From: Candidatus Obscuribacterales bacterium
GTDB lineage: Bacteria; Cyanobacteriota; Vampirovibrionia; Obscuribacterales; Obscuribacteraceae
NCBI GenBank assembly: GCA_019748395.1
Contig: JAIEPM010000020.1
Coordinates: 1-41,049 of the forward strand
Direction: 5' to 3'
DNA: 41,049 nt
Below the pieces are notes generated by a model. It ran no database searches. It was not told the DNA's origin and was given only the letters and a program-made list of their open reading frames with translations. Shown here piece after piece: positions 26,649 through 34,723 of the stretch. A program made the translations under genes and the position numbers. Position 1 is the first letter of the stretch. Every line of letters begins with the position of its first letter.

Positions 26649-28748
26649 TTGTCCAAGACTCGTATCATTATTCTGGGAGCAGGCTTTGCCGGTGTGAAAT
26701 GCGCTCGTGTTTTGCGCAACTTGCTTGCTCTCGATAGTTATGAAATAGTTCTGTTCAATCGAGAAAATCACATGGTTTTTCATCCGCTTCTCGCTGAAGT
26801 CGCTGGAGCGGCTTTGCAGCCGGAAAATGTAGCTGCGCCATTGCGTCAGCTTTTGAAAAATGTTTGGTGCAGAACAGAGGAAGTTTTAAGTATCGACATT
26901 GATAACTCTGAAATCGAGTATGAGGCGCACGACAGCAGTCGCAGGCGCCTGAGCTATGATCAACTGGTTATAAGTTGCGGCAATGAGGTCAGTCTGGGCA
27001 TAGTTCCAGGCATGGACGACCATGCTTATCCGCTCAAAACAATAGGTGATGCCCTGGCTTTGCAATCGCATATCATGGAGCAAATGGAAAAAGCGGAGGT
27101 TTGTGACGACCCTGCTCAAAAGCGCTTTTATTTGTCATTTGTGGTGGTCGGCGGAGGCTTCAGCGGTGTTGAAGTTGCCGGCGAAATTAACGATCTTGTC
27201 AGACGCAGTCTGAAGTTTTTTCGAAACATTTCACATGAAGACATCTCGGTCACTATTGTGCATTCTCGCGAGCAATTGCTTCCGGAAGTAAGCCCATCTT
27301 TGAGAGAGTTTACCGGCAGATGCATGAAAAAAAGCGGTGTGAGAGTTCTGTTGAATGCCGTTGCCGCCAGGGCAACAGCTCAGGGCATTACTCTCAAGGA
27401 TGGTTCGCAAATTTATGCAAATACGGTTGTATGCACGATCGGTACCAGTGCATCCGCTCTGGTTAAAAGACTTAATTTACCCAAGCAAAACGGTCGCTTG
27501 CAAACAGAAGCCGATATGAGCATTGCAGGCTATCCGAATGTTTGGGCAATTGGTGATTGTGCCGCTGTGATTAATCATGCCGACAATAAACTTTGTCCGC
27601 CGGTGGCGCAGTTTGCGGAAAGACAGGGTGTGCAGCTGGCAAAAAATATAAAAGCTCGTCTTTCCGGAAAACCAACCTGCGCTTTCAGCTATCGCATGAT
27701 GGGTCAGCTCTGCGCAATTGGTGGTCATAAAGCCGTTGCTGAATTGATGGGCGTTCGCTTATCCGGGTTTCTAGCCTGGTTCATATGGCGCGGAGTTTAT
27801 TTGATGAAGCTGCCTTCGTTTTTTCAACAATTGAAAGTCGGGTTGGAATGGGCTTGCGATTTAATATTCCCGCGTACTCTGGCTCATTTGAAAGCAAATC
27901 GTTCGCGCAAAATTTCCAGAGCCTTTTACGGCGCGGGCGATATCGTTTTGCGCGAAGGCGATGCCGGTACTGAGTTCTACAGTATCGAAGAGGGTGAGGT
28001 CGAGGTCCTCAAACGTATAGATGATCGTTTTGAGGTCTTAGCCGTGCTTGGTCCGGGTGATTTTTTCGGCGAAGCCGCTGTGCTTGAAAATCGACCGCGG
28101 AATGCCACAATCAGGGCCCGAACCGACATTGAGTTGACTGTCATGGGCGCAAATGTATTCTCTCAAATTTCAGGATCTTTGAGCCCTTTGAGAGATGCCA
28201 TAGTAAAAGCAGCTAAAAGGCGAACTAATATCTGGAAAAATTTGCATGAGATTCGCGCGGTTCTCGATGAAATACCACTTAAATTTTTGATTGAACCAAT
28301 CGGTCAAGCCTCACTTTATCCGGAAGTGCATGTGGCTGATGCAATTTCACTTATAAATGAGAAACGCCTCGACTTTTGTTTCGTAGTTGACCAAAAGCAG
28401 ACTCTTGTGGGCATTGTTTCTCGCTCCGATTTGCTGCGTTCCATCGAAGTGGCGGCTGCCTTGCCTGAAGGAGCTGAAATGAAAGTTCAAGTGCAGGATA
28501 TTATGGTCAAAGAGCCGATTTCAATTCACATTGACGAGAGCTCTGCTCTTGCCGTGATGACGATGAGAGAGCATGGTTTTAAAACATTGCCGGTGATTTC
28601 CGATAGCGTATCCAAACGCCTTGAGGGATATCTTCGCATTGAAAGAATTATGGATACAATCATAAAACGCATGCTTGTTTACGATAAAAACGATCGAGGA
28701 CGAGTTGCTCCCAGGGTTACAAAAGAAATCAAGAAATTGCATGCCTAG
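26649..28748 (+). CDS. Type II NADH dehydrogenase-like FAD/NAD oxidoreductase fused to cNMP-binding and CBS-pair domains
   Basis: TTG start with strong SD (CAGGGAGG). RIIILGAGFAGVKCARVLRNLL and FVVVGGGFSGVEVAGEINDLV dinucleotide-binding folds, VWAIGDCAAV, then CNBD (GDIVLREGDAGTEFYSIEEGEVEVL...GPGDFFGEAAVLENRPRNATIRA) and CBS motifs (LVGIVSRSDLLRSI, VQDIMVKEPISIHIDESSALAVMTMREHGFKTLPVI). Confidence 0.9.
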   Translation: MSKTRIIILGAGFAGVKCARVLRNLLALDSYEIVLFNRENHMVFHPLLAEVAGAALQPENVAAPLRQLLKNVWCRTEEVLSIDIDNSEIEYEAHDSSRRRLSYDQLVISCGNEVSLGIVPGMDDHAYPLKTIGDALALQSHIMEQMEKAEVCDDPAQKRFYLSFVVVGGGFSGVEVAGEINDLVRRSLKFFRNISHEDISVTIVHSREQLLPEVSPSLREFTGRCMKKSGVRVLLNAVAARATAQGITLKDGSQIYANTVVCTIGTSASALVKRLNLPKQNGRLQTEADMSIAGYPNVWAIGDCAAVINHADNKLCPPVAQFAERQGVQLAKNIKARLSGKPTCAFSYRMMGQLCAIGGHKAVAELMGVRLSGFLAWFIWRGVYLMKLPSFFQQLKVGLEWACDLIFPRTLAHLKANRSRKISRAFYGAGDIVLREGDAGTEFYSIEEGEVEVLKRIDDRFEVLAVLGPGDFFGEAAVLENRPRNATIRARTDIELTVMGANVFSQISGSLSPLRDAIVKAAKRRTNIWKNLHEIRAVLDEIPLKFLIEPIGQASLYPEVHVADAISLINEKRLDFCFVVDQKQTLVGIVSRSDLLRSIEVAAALPEGAEMKVQVQDIMVKEPISIHIDESSALAVMTMREHGFKTLPVISDSVSKRLEGYLRIERIMDTIIKRMLVYDKNDRGRVAPRVTKEIKKLHA

Positions 28749-29820
28749 AGTTCAACTGCCGTTCTTTTTGTTTCTCCTTTTTTTCAGCCAGAGTCAGCTC
28801 CTCTTTGCACAGACTGATGAAGTTTCTGCATTTCAGAATGAGCAGCCCGGCTTTTTCAGCATAGTGACGAGAAGTTTTGAGCGCTGGGACTTAAATCATG
28901 ATGGCGTACTTGAACCGCGTGAGGTTGATCATGCTTTAATGGACGCAGAAAATCGTGGACTCGATGCCTGCGCCCTTTCGGCTTTGCATGTTAATTTGAA
29001 AAAGAGTGAGCCGAAACTTTATGACAGAGCTTATTTTTCAGCGCTTCAGTTAAATGCAAAGCTGGCAAAGCCCTTTTTAGCTCGTTTCAAAAAGTCGCAA
29101 ACAAAACTTTCGCGCTCATCTCGTGAGTTATTTGCTGCCGGTGCTCCACACCTCGAGTCAATGCATCAGGGCAAAACCGGAGACTGCTACTTCCTGTCGG
29201 CTCTTGGCTCGATGGTTTCAGTAAATCCTGAAAAAGTCCGTCAAATGATTCGATTGAATCAAGATGGAAGCTACACGGTTAGCTTCTTCGGCAAAGAGCC
29301 TGTTACGGTCAATGGACCGACTGATGGCGAAATTGCTGCTTTTGCTGATGCCTATGAAGATGGTTTGTGGCTCAGTGTAATTGAAAAGGCTTTTGCAAAA
29401 CTGAAAATTTCCGCAAACCCGGATGAAAATGAGGACCAAATGTATCAAGCCATCAGCGGTGGTGCGGCAGGGTCTGTTATTAAACTCTTAACCGGTCACA
29501 AATGCAGACGTTATTCTTTTGAGAAGCCTGAAAACCGAAAAGAAATTAGACCGGAGCTTGCCAGGGCTTTTGCCGAAGGTCGACTTGTAAACACAGGCAT
29601 AAAATCCCTCTCGAAAAGCGGCAGGCTGAGCGGTCATGCTTTAGCTGTAATTGATTATGATCCGTCAAACGATACTGTGAAAATCTGGAATCCCTGGGGG
29701 ACAACGAAAAGCTACGCTTCAGTAGGTCTTTTGATGCAGAACGGTATTTTTAGCATGCCGGTTGATGACTGGCTTAATCGTTTTAGCGGTGTTACTTTCG
29801 AGTTGAATAAAAATCTTTAG
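28741..29820 (+). CDS. Exported calpain-like (C2) cysteine protease with EF-hand-like segment
   Basis: Track ORF from 28675; ATG 28741 gives a signal peptide (MPRVQLPFFLFLLFFSQSQLLFA). DLNHDGVLEPREVDHAL (EF-hand-like). Catalytic Cys QGKTGDCYFLSALGSM, His SGHALAVIDYD, Asn VKIWNPWG. Confidence 0.85.
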   Translation: MPRVQLPFFLFLLFFSQSQLLFAQTDEVSAFQNEQPGFFSIVTRSFERWDLNHDGVLEPREVDHALMDAENRGLDACALSALHVNLKKSEPKLYDRAYFSALQLNAKLAKPFLARFKKSQTKLSRSSRELFAAGAPHLESMHQGKTGDCYFLSALGSMVSVNPEKVRQMIRLNQDGSYTVSFFGKEPVTVNGPTDGEIAAFADAYEDGLWLSVIEKAFAKLKISANPDENEDQMYQAISGGAAGSVIKLLTGHKCRRYSFEKPENRKEIRPELARAFAEGRLVNTGIKSLSKSGRLSGHALAVIDYDPSNDTVKIWNPWGTTKSYASVGLLMQNGIFSMPVDDWLNRFSGVTFELNKNL

Positions 29821-30641
29821 TTTCTCGCATTCTTATGGTGCTCGGCGGCTTTGAGCACGAATTCTCGAAAGAGTCCGGCATTGCTTTCATAATCTCTTTC
29901 CGGGTGCCATTGAACACCGACCATAAATCTCGGACTTTTCGCTTCTATGGCTTCTGCCACGCCATCATCGGCTTGGGCTGTGATTTTGAACGAATCGCCG
30001 ACTTTGTCCACACATTGATGGTGCGAACTCACGACTTCGAGCTTTTCTTGTTTAAGTGCTGCGGCAATCTTGCTCTTATGCTCGAAGCTGACTAGATGTT
30101 TGCTGAATCCCTTTTGCCAGCCCTGCGGACTTGAATGTTTTATTTTTGAATCAGGATTCATGCTTGGAATGTCCTGTTTCAAGCTGCCGCCAGAGGCAAT
30201 GTTCAATGCTTGTGCGCCCGCGCAAATGCCCAGCACAGGAATCTCTTGCGTTTTGAGCAGCATTCTTGCCAGGCTGATGTCGAAATCGCTGCGAGCTGTT
30301 TTCATAAGCTGCACTGTTGGATGGCTTTCTTGTTTATACAAAGATGGAGGGTAGTCGTCGCCTCCTATCATTAAAACGCCGTCGATTCTTTTCAGAATTT
30401 GTCGGAGTTCGGCTTCAGGCAGGGGCGCAAGCAGAACCGGTATGCCTCCTGCTTTTCTGATGGCGTCGATATATGTGCTCTGCACGCGGGATTCTTCCGG
30501 TTTATCACCGCTGATGTCAGTGTTTATGCCTATTACAGGCTTCTCTTCAGTCTCGGCTGCCTGGCTGGACGAGGTTTGCACTAAAATAGTGACAAGGACT
30601 GCAGTCTTGATTCCTGTTCGTTTTTGGGCAGCAATTTTCAT
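29817..30641 (-). CDS. Exported gamma-glutamyl-gamma-aminobutyrate hydrolase-like class I amidotransferase (PuuD/peptidase C26)
   Basis: KPVIGINTDISG, VLMIGGDDYPPSLY, PVLGICAGAQALNIASGGSL (Cys nucleophile), VSSHHQCV, VGVQWHPERD. Signal-like N-terminus. Confidence 0.88.
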   Translation of the reverse strand: MKIAAQKRTGIKTAVLVTILVQTSSSQAAETEEKPVIGINTDISGDKPEESRVQSTYIDAIRKAGGIPVLLAPLPEAELRQILKRIDGVLMIGGDDYPPSLYKQESHPTVQLMKTARSDFDISLARMLLKTQEIPVLGICAGAQALNIASGGSLKQDIPSMNPDSKIKHSSPQGWQKGFSKHLVSFEHKSKIAAALKQEKLEVVSSHHQCVDKVGDSFKITAQADDGVAEAIEAKSPRFMVGVQWHPERDYESNAGLFREFVLKAAEHHKNARN

Positions 30642-30821
30642 GGAAATCCTTTATTCTCTGCGCTCTTCAGAGCTGCGGCTATTCTACTGCACAAATCCAC
30701 ATTGTTCGGAGATTAGAGCGCTGTAATAATGTGCTTGGGGATAAGGGTAATCCCTTGATTGGGCCAGGCATCAAAGTCGATATTTTCGACTTATATACTC
30801 ATTGGCAATCAGGGATTTTGC

Positions 30822-32057
30822 ATGGACAAACAAGAAGAGAGCGAGAAAACCCCAAAGGGTCCTGAGGCAGAACTGGATAAAGGCAAAGAAGCAAAGCCGG
30901 AAGCCGCAGCTTACGATCCTCTAAAACTACTGGACGACGCCTCTAAAGTGCTTAAAAATCTGGGCGGCAGCTCAAGTACATTATTGCCCGGTTTCGAGTT
31001 GAAAGGCGAGAAAGAAAGCTCTGCCGCCAAAAGCGATAAAGAAAATCCCTCTACTAAGTCAGCTCTTGAGAAAAAGCCTGAGGTCAAAGCTGTGGCTCCG
31101 CCTGAACAGGCAAAGCCCGGACCTCTGGATCAATTACCAAAGGAGTTGCGCAACAAAGTAATAGATAAGATCACCGACACCCATGATCCGGTGGCTGAAA
31201 TTAAGTCAGCTTTGCTCAAACTCGACAATTTGCAAAGCGCTTCAGTGACCATGAATGGTCGCAGCAGCCATATTGAAATCAACCTGAAGCAAGGTCAAAG
31301 CAGTGCTGCTCCCAATATTTCTGTTCGTGGTTTTCGTCCAGTCGCCAGTCATATAGATTCGCACTTGAGTTTTGATCTGACTCCGGTAAACGGCGGAGTT
31401 TCTTTGAGCAACATGAATGGATTTAGCGGCACTGTCCAGGGACCTCTTGGGCGCCTCAGGCATAGTGAAACAAACAGCATGTTTATCGGCAAAGATGCAC
31501 ATGGATCATTTGTGACAACAAGTTCAGACCTCTACATGCGAAGAAGAGTTCATTCAAGCACGACGACTTTGCGAGAAGGACATTTCCCGGTGGGTAGCCC
31601 GATGCGCAGTGCCATGCAACATCCCGAGTCTTTTAATGAGCTCGGCAAAACTCTTCGTTTGTTCCAGGGTACGGAAGATTTGAGCAAAATGGGAATTCAG
31701 CGCTCAGCAAATGGTTTTGATCTTCACTCAGAAGCAAAAAATGCCAAGCATGTTGAACTGAATTTCAAACCTGAAAATGCAAAACTGCCGCTTACTGTAA
31801 AATCTATTGATCTCGAAAAGAACCTGAGCGCATCTCTTGCTCAACAAAAGGACTCCGTGAGTCTTGAAAAGATTTCCGGTATTCAGGTGAATGTAGATTT
31901 TGCAGGCATAAAAGCGTCTGTTTGTCCAAGCAAGCTCACAGTCGAGAAAGACAGAATAAAAATGGAGCTGAGGAATCCAAAGGACGGTCAAATCATGCCC
32001 GTCGAAATTCCGATTTCCAAGCTCAAAGAGGCTGCTGCCGCTAAGCGCAAGTCATAG
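30822..32057 (+). CDS. Hypothetical protein with charged low-complexity N-terminus
   Basis: Track ORF from 30759; ATG 30822 (MDKQEESEKTPKGPEAELDKG) follows CAGGGA. No domain recognised. Confidence 0.7.
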   Translation: MDKQEESEKTPKGPEAELDKGKEAKPEAAAYDPLKLLDDASKVLKNLGGSSSTLLPGFELKGEKESSAAKSDKENPSTKSALEKKPEVKAVAPPEQAKPGPLDQLPKELRNKVIDKITDTHDPVAEIKSALLKLDNLQSASVTMNGRSSHIEINLKQGQSSAAPNISVRGFRPVASHIDSHLSFDLTPVNGGVSLSNMNGFSGTVQGPLGRLRHSETNSMFIGKDAHGSFVTTSSDLYMRRRVHSSTTTLREGHFPVGSPMRSAMQHPESFNELGKTLRLFQGTEDLSKMGIQRSANGFDLHSEAKNAKHVELNFKPENAKLPLTVKSIDLEKNLSASLAQQKDSVSLEKISGIQVNVDFAGIKASVCPSKLTVEKDRIKMELRNPKDGQIMPVEIPISKLKEAAAAKRKS

Positions 32058-32124
32058 GATAAGGTTGCTGTAGCTTTCTTTTGTGCTAGTCTTTGCATGT
32101 AAATTGTCAAATTGATGCAGTGAT

Positions 32125-32697
32125 ATGAGGGAAGCTTCCAGTCCCCGAAAAGCTAGATTCGCTCTTTCCGGCTTCAGTGCTTATACTTTAGCCTCAGTTT
32201 TTGCGGATTATCCTCTGGCGCCTTGCATGAGGGCCGTTCTGTCAGATCTGGCAATCAGGATTTTTGTTGCTTTCTTCGTGGCTGTCTTATGCAATCATGA
32301 GTTCAGTCTTGTTGCCGGAATTGTTTCTTTTGTTTGTGTATTTCTGCTTTTTCCGAAGCTGCCGAAGCAAGACCTAATTCTTGATTCAGGGCATAAGGTC
32401 AAGAACGTTAGGCCGCATGTAATAAAGTACTTGCATGGTGATTTTATCGGTCAGAAAATTCTCTTGGTCAGCTATGAAAGTTGCAGCCGCAACTTGAACT
32501 CGCAGGCTCTGATCGATGAATTTCAGCAGCTTTCTTCGGCGGTTTTCAGATCTTGCGAGCAAATGCATATTAAGCATGCAGAAATCAGTCTGGAGATACC
32601 CGGCACAAAAGCTCCCGGTGAACCGGAAGTCAAAACTGTATATACAGCAGTTTTTGCCGGCTTAAATGGCTACTGGCAAGAACTCGAGGATGCCTAG
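32125..32697 (+). CDS. Hypothetical membrane-associated protein
   Basis: 190 aa ORF with two hydrophobic segments (LAIRIFVAFFVAVLC, LVAGIVSFVCVFLLF). Ends 1 nt before the convergent gene. Confidence 0.6.
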   Translation: MREASSPRKARFALSGFSAYTLASVFADYPLAPCMRAVLSDLAIRIFVAFFVAVLCNHEFSLVAGIVSFVCVFLLFPKLPKQDLILDSGHKVKNVRPHVIKYLHGDFIGQKILLVSYESCSRNLNSQALIDEFQQLSSAVFRSCEQMHIKHAEISLEIPGTKAPGEPEVKTVYTAVFAGLNGYWQELEDA

Positions 32698-32698
32698 T

Positions 32699-34603
32699 TC
32701 AAGCCACATGTATTCGCGGACGGCGTTTGGGGTCGGCTTCAGCCGAGCGCAAAATTTCCCTTGTAATTGGCGCTGTTTCGCCTTCTCCAAGTAAAACGTA
32801 TTTCAGTACATAAGCAATTGGATTGCCTTCAGTCCAGCCGAAATAGGCATGAGGGACGGCTGAGCTTTGATCTCTGATATGCAGCAATAGAGCTGCAATG
32901 GCATTGGGCACGCTCGCCGAACTGCAGCGCAATATGCGATAGCCATTTTCCAGATGACCGCTGACTGGTAAGAGATCGTCCATAAAGTCCGATACATCGG
33001 TGGCGGTCACTTCCAGGAAAATGAAATCACCTTCTGCTTTCTCAAAAGTGTGCAGTTCTCGTGTTTCCCTTTCGGTTTCCGCATAAGCATGACCACCCGG
33101 TTTATGGGCCAGCAGCCTTACCACGCCCCAGCGCTCCGTGCATTCTTTTATAAAGCGTTCGGCAGTTTCGTCGAGCGTGACTTTGTTTATGCGCAATTCC
33201 GTGGAACGCAAGGCCCTTGAAACGAGAGAGCTGGTCAGGATTGAAACAATGAAAAAAATTGCGATATTCAGCCCATCGGGGCGGATGAACATAATATCGA
33301 TAGAGGAGTAAATGAAAACCAGACTTATGAGTGAAAAAATCAGTCGATATAAAAGCCCCTTCTTCCATACCGACAGTGTGATTGCAACTGTAGCTGATGT
33401 TATCAAAACTAGTAGGCCTGTGGCAAAAGCACCGGCTTGCGGGTCTACTTCGGCTTTGAAGATTACAGTGATGAATACTGATACTGCCGTAATAAATATA
33501 ACGAGTGGGCGGCTGGCTGCTGCCCAGCCCGGCGCCATTCCGTAGCGTGGCAAATATTGAGGCACGAGGCTCAGTAAGGCTGCCATACCGGAGGCTCCGG
33601 CAAACCAGAGAATCAGAATCGTAGATAGATCATACAAAGTTCCGAAGGCTTCGCCTTTGTATAGATGCGTCAAATAGGCAAGTGCTCTGCCATTAGCGGC
33701 CTGACCTTCTTTGAAGAGTTCAGGCGGAATTAGAAGTGCACAAACAGTGCTGCCTACGATCAGAAAAAGGCTCATAATCAGAGCTACAGTAATGAGCAAT
33801 TTTCTCGTGTTCTTAATGCGCTGCTTGATTTCGATTTCATTTCCATGCTCCGGCGTTTTGATTAAAGGCATTACTGCCACGCCGGTTTCAAATCCGGAAA
33901 GACCCAGAGCTAACTGAGGAAAAACCAGCGCCGAGATCCCCAGCATTTGCCAGGGAGATTGATATTGTGTTTGTAATTTGCCCAACCAATCTTGAAAATA
34001 ATGAGGTTCGGCAATTAAACGCATGCAGCATTCATGTAAAGTGATCAGGTTTACAGCTAAATAAAGCATAACCAGCCAGAATGAAACTTTAATTGCTTCT
34101 TTGAAGCCGATTAAAAAGACGGTTCCCAGGCTGCCTATCAAAGCTAGGGTCAGCAGCATTCTGTTTCTGAGAATCTCAGGCACAATTGGATTTTCCATGA
34201 TGTGAGCAGTGGCGTCGGCTGCGCACATAGTAATTGTGAAAACAAAATCCGTAGCTGCAAATCCCAGCAAAATCAAGACCAGAGTTTTGCCTTTCCAGCC
34301 CTTCATTAAATTCTCGAAAATCGCGAAACTGCCCTGTCCATGGGGGCTTTCCTCTGCGACCAGCCAGTAAGTCGGTAGCGCCCCGAGCAAGGTAACAAGC
34401 ACCAGATTCAGTGTCGCAAGTGGAGAAAGCAATCCGGCTGCAAGGAAAGCCAGGCCTGGCTGGAACCCCATTGACGAGAAATAGTCAACCCCGGTTAAAC
34501 ACATAACCTGCCACCAGGGCAATTGATGATGAACTTCAGTTGGCGCTGCCTGCTTTTGTCCTTCAAAGAGCCAGACTTTCAGCTTTTTTTGAAGACTTGT
34601 CAA
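32699..34603 (-). CDS. APC-superfamily amino acid permease-like transporter
   Basis: Multiple TM segments and motif VDYFSSMGFQPGLAFLAAGLLSPLATLNLVLVTLLGALPTYWLVAEESPHGQGSFAIFENLM. The ORF extends to 34663; TTG 34603 preceded by GGGGGA is a plausible start. Confidence 0.82.
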   Translation of the reverse strand: MTSLQKKLKVWLFEGQKQAAPTEVHHQLPWWQVMCLTGVDYFSSMGFQPGLAFLAAGLLSPLATLNLVLVTLLGALPTYWLVAEESPHGQGSFAIFENLMKGWKGKTLVLILLGFAATDFVFTITMCAADATAHIMENPIVPEILRNRMLLTLALIGSLGTVFLIGFKEAIKVSFWLVMLYLAVNLITLHECCMRLIAEPHYFQDWLGKLQTQYQSPWQMLGISALVFPQLALGLSGFETGVAVMPLIKTPEHGNEIEIKQRIKNTRKLLITVALIMSLFLIVGSTVCALLIPPELFKEGQAANGRALAYLTHLYKGEAFGTLYDLSTILILWFAGASGMAALLSLVPQYLPRYGMAPGWAAASRPLVIFITAVSVFITVIFKAEVDPQAGAFATGLLVLITSATVAITLSVWKKGLLYRLIFSLISLVFIYSSIDIMFIRPDGLNIAIFFIVSILTSSLVSRALRSTELRINKVTLDETAERFIKECTERWGVVRLLAHKPGGHAYAETERETRELHTFEKAEGDFIFLEVTATDVSDFMDDLLPVSGHLENGYRILRCSSASVPNAIAALLLHIRDQSSAVPHAYFGWTEGNPIAYVLKYVLLGEGETAPITREILRSAEADPKRRPRIHVA

Positions 34604-34723
34604 TAGAGATCCCCCGGGTTCAGGAAAGCTAAACGCAACTAATATTACACGATGATGCCGCACTAATTTGAGTCAGGCTCTTTTAGCCTAAGATCACTTG
34701 CAAACAGTTGTAGTATCAAGTGG

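Noticed and set aside
29817-29820. Overlapping convergent stop codons (TTAG) of the calpain and PuuD-like genes
   Set aside because: Real, but a common consequence of compact convergent genes. No regulatory signal is evident.
30743-30756. Short inverted repeat AAGGG-TAAT-CCCTT upstream of 30822
   Set aside because: The 5-bp arms are too short to distinguish from chance.
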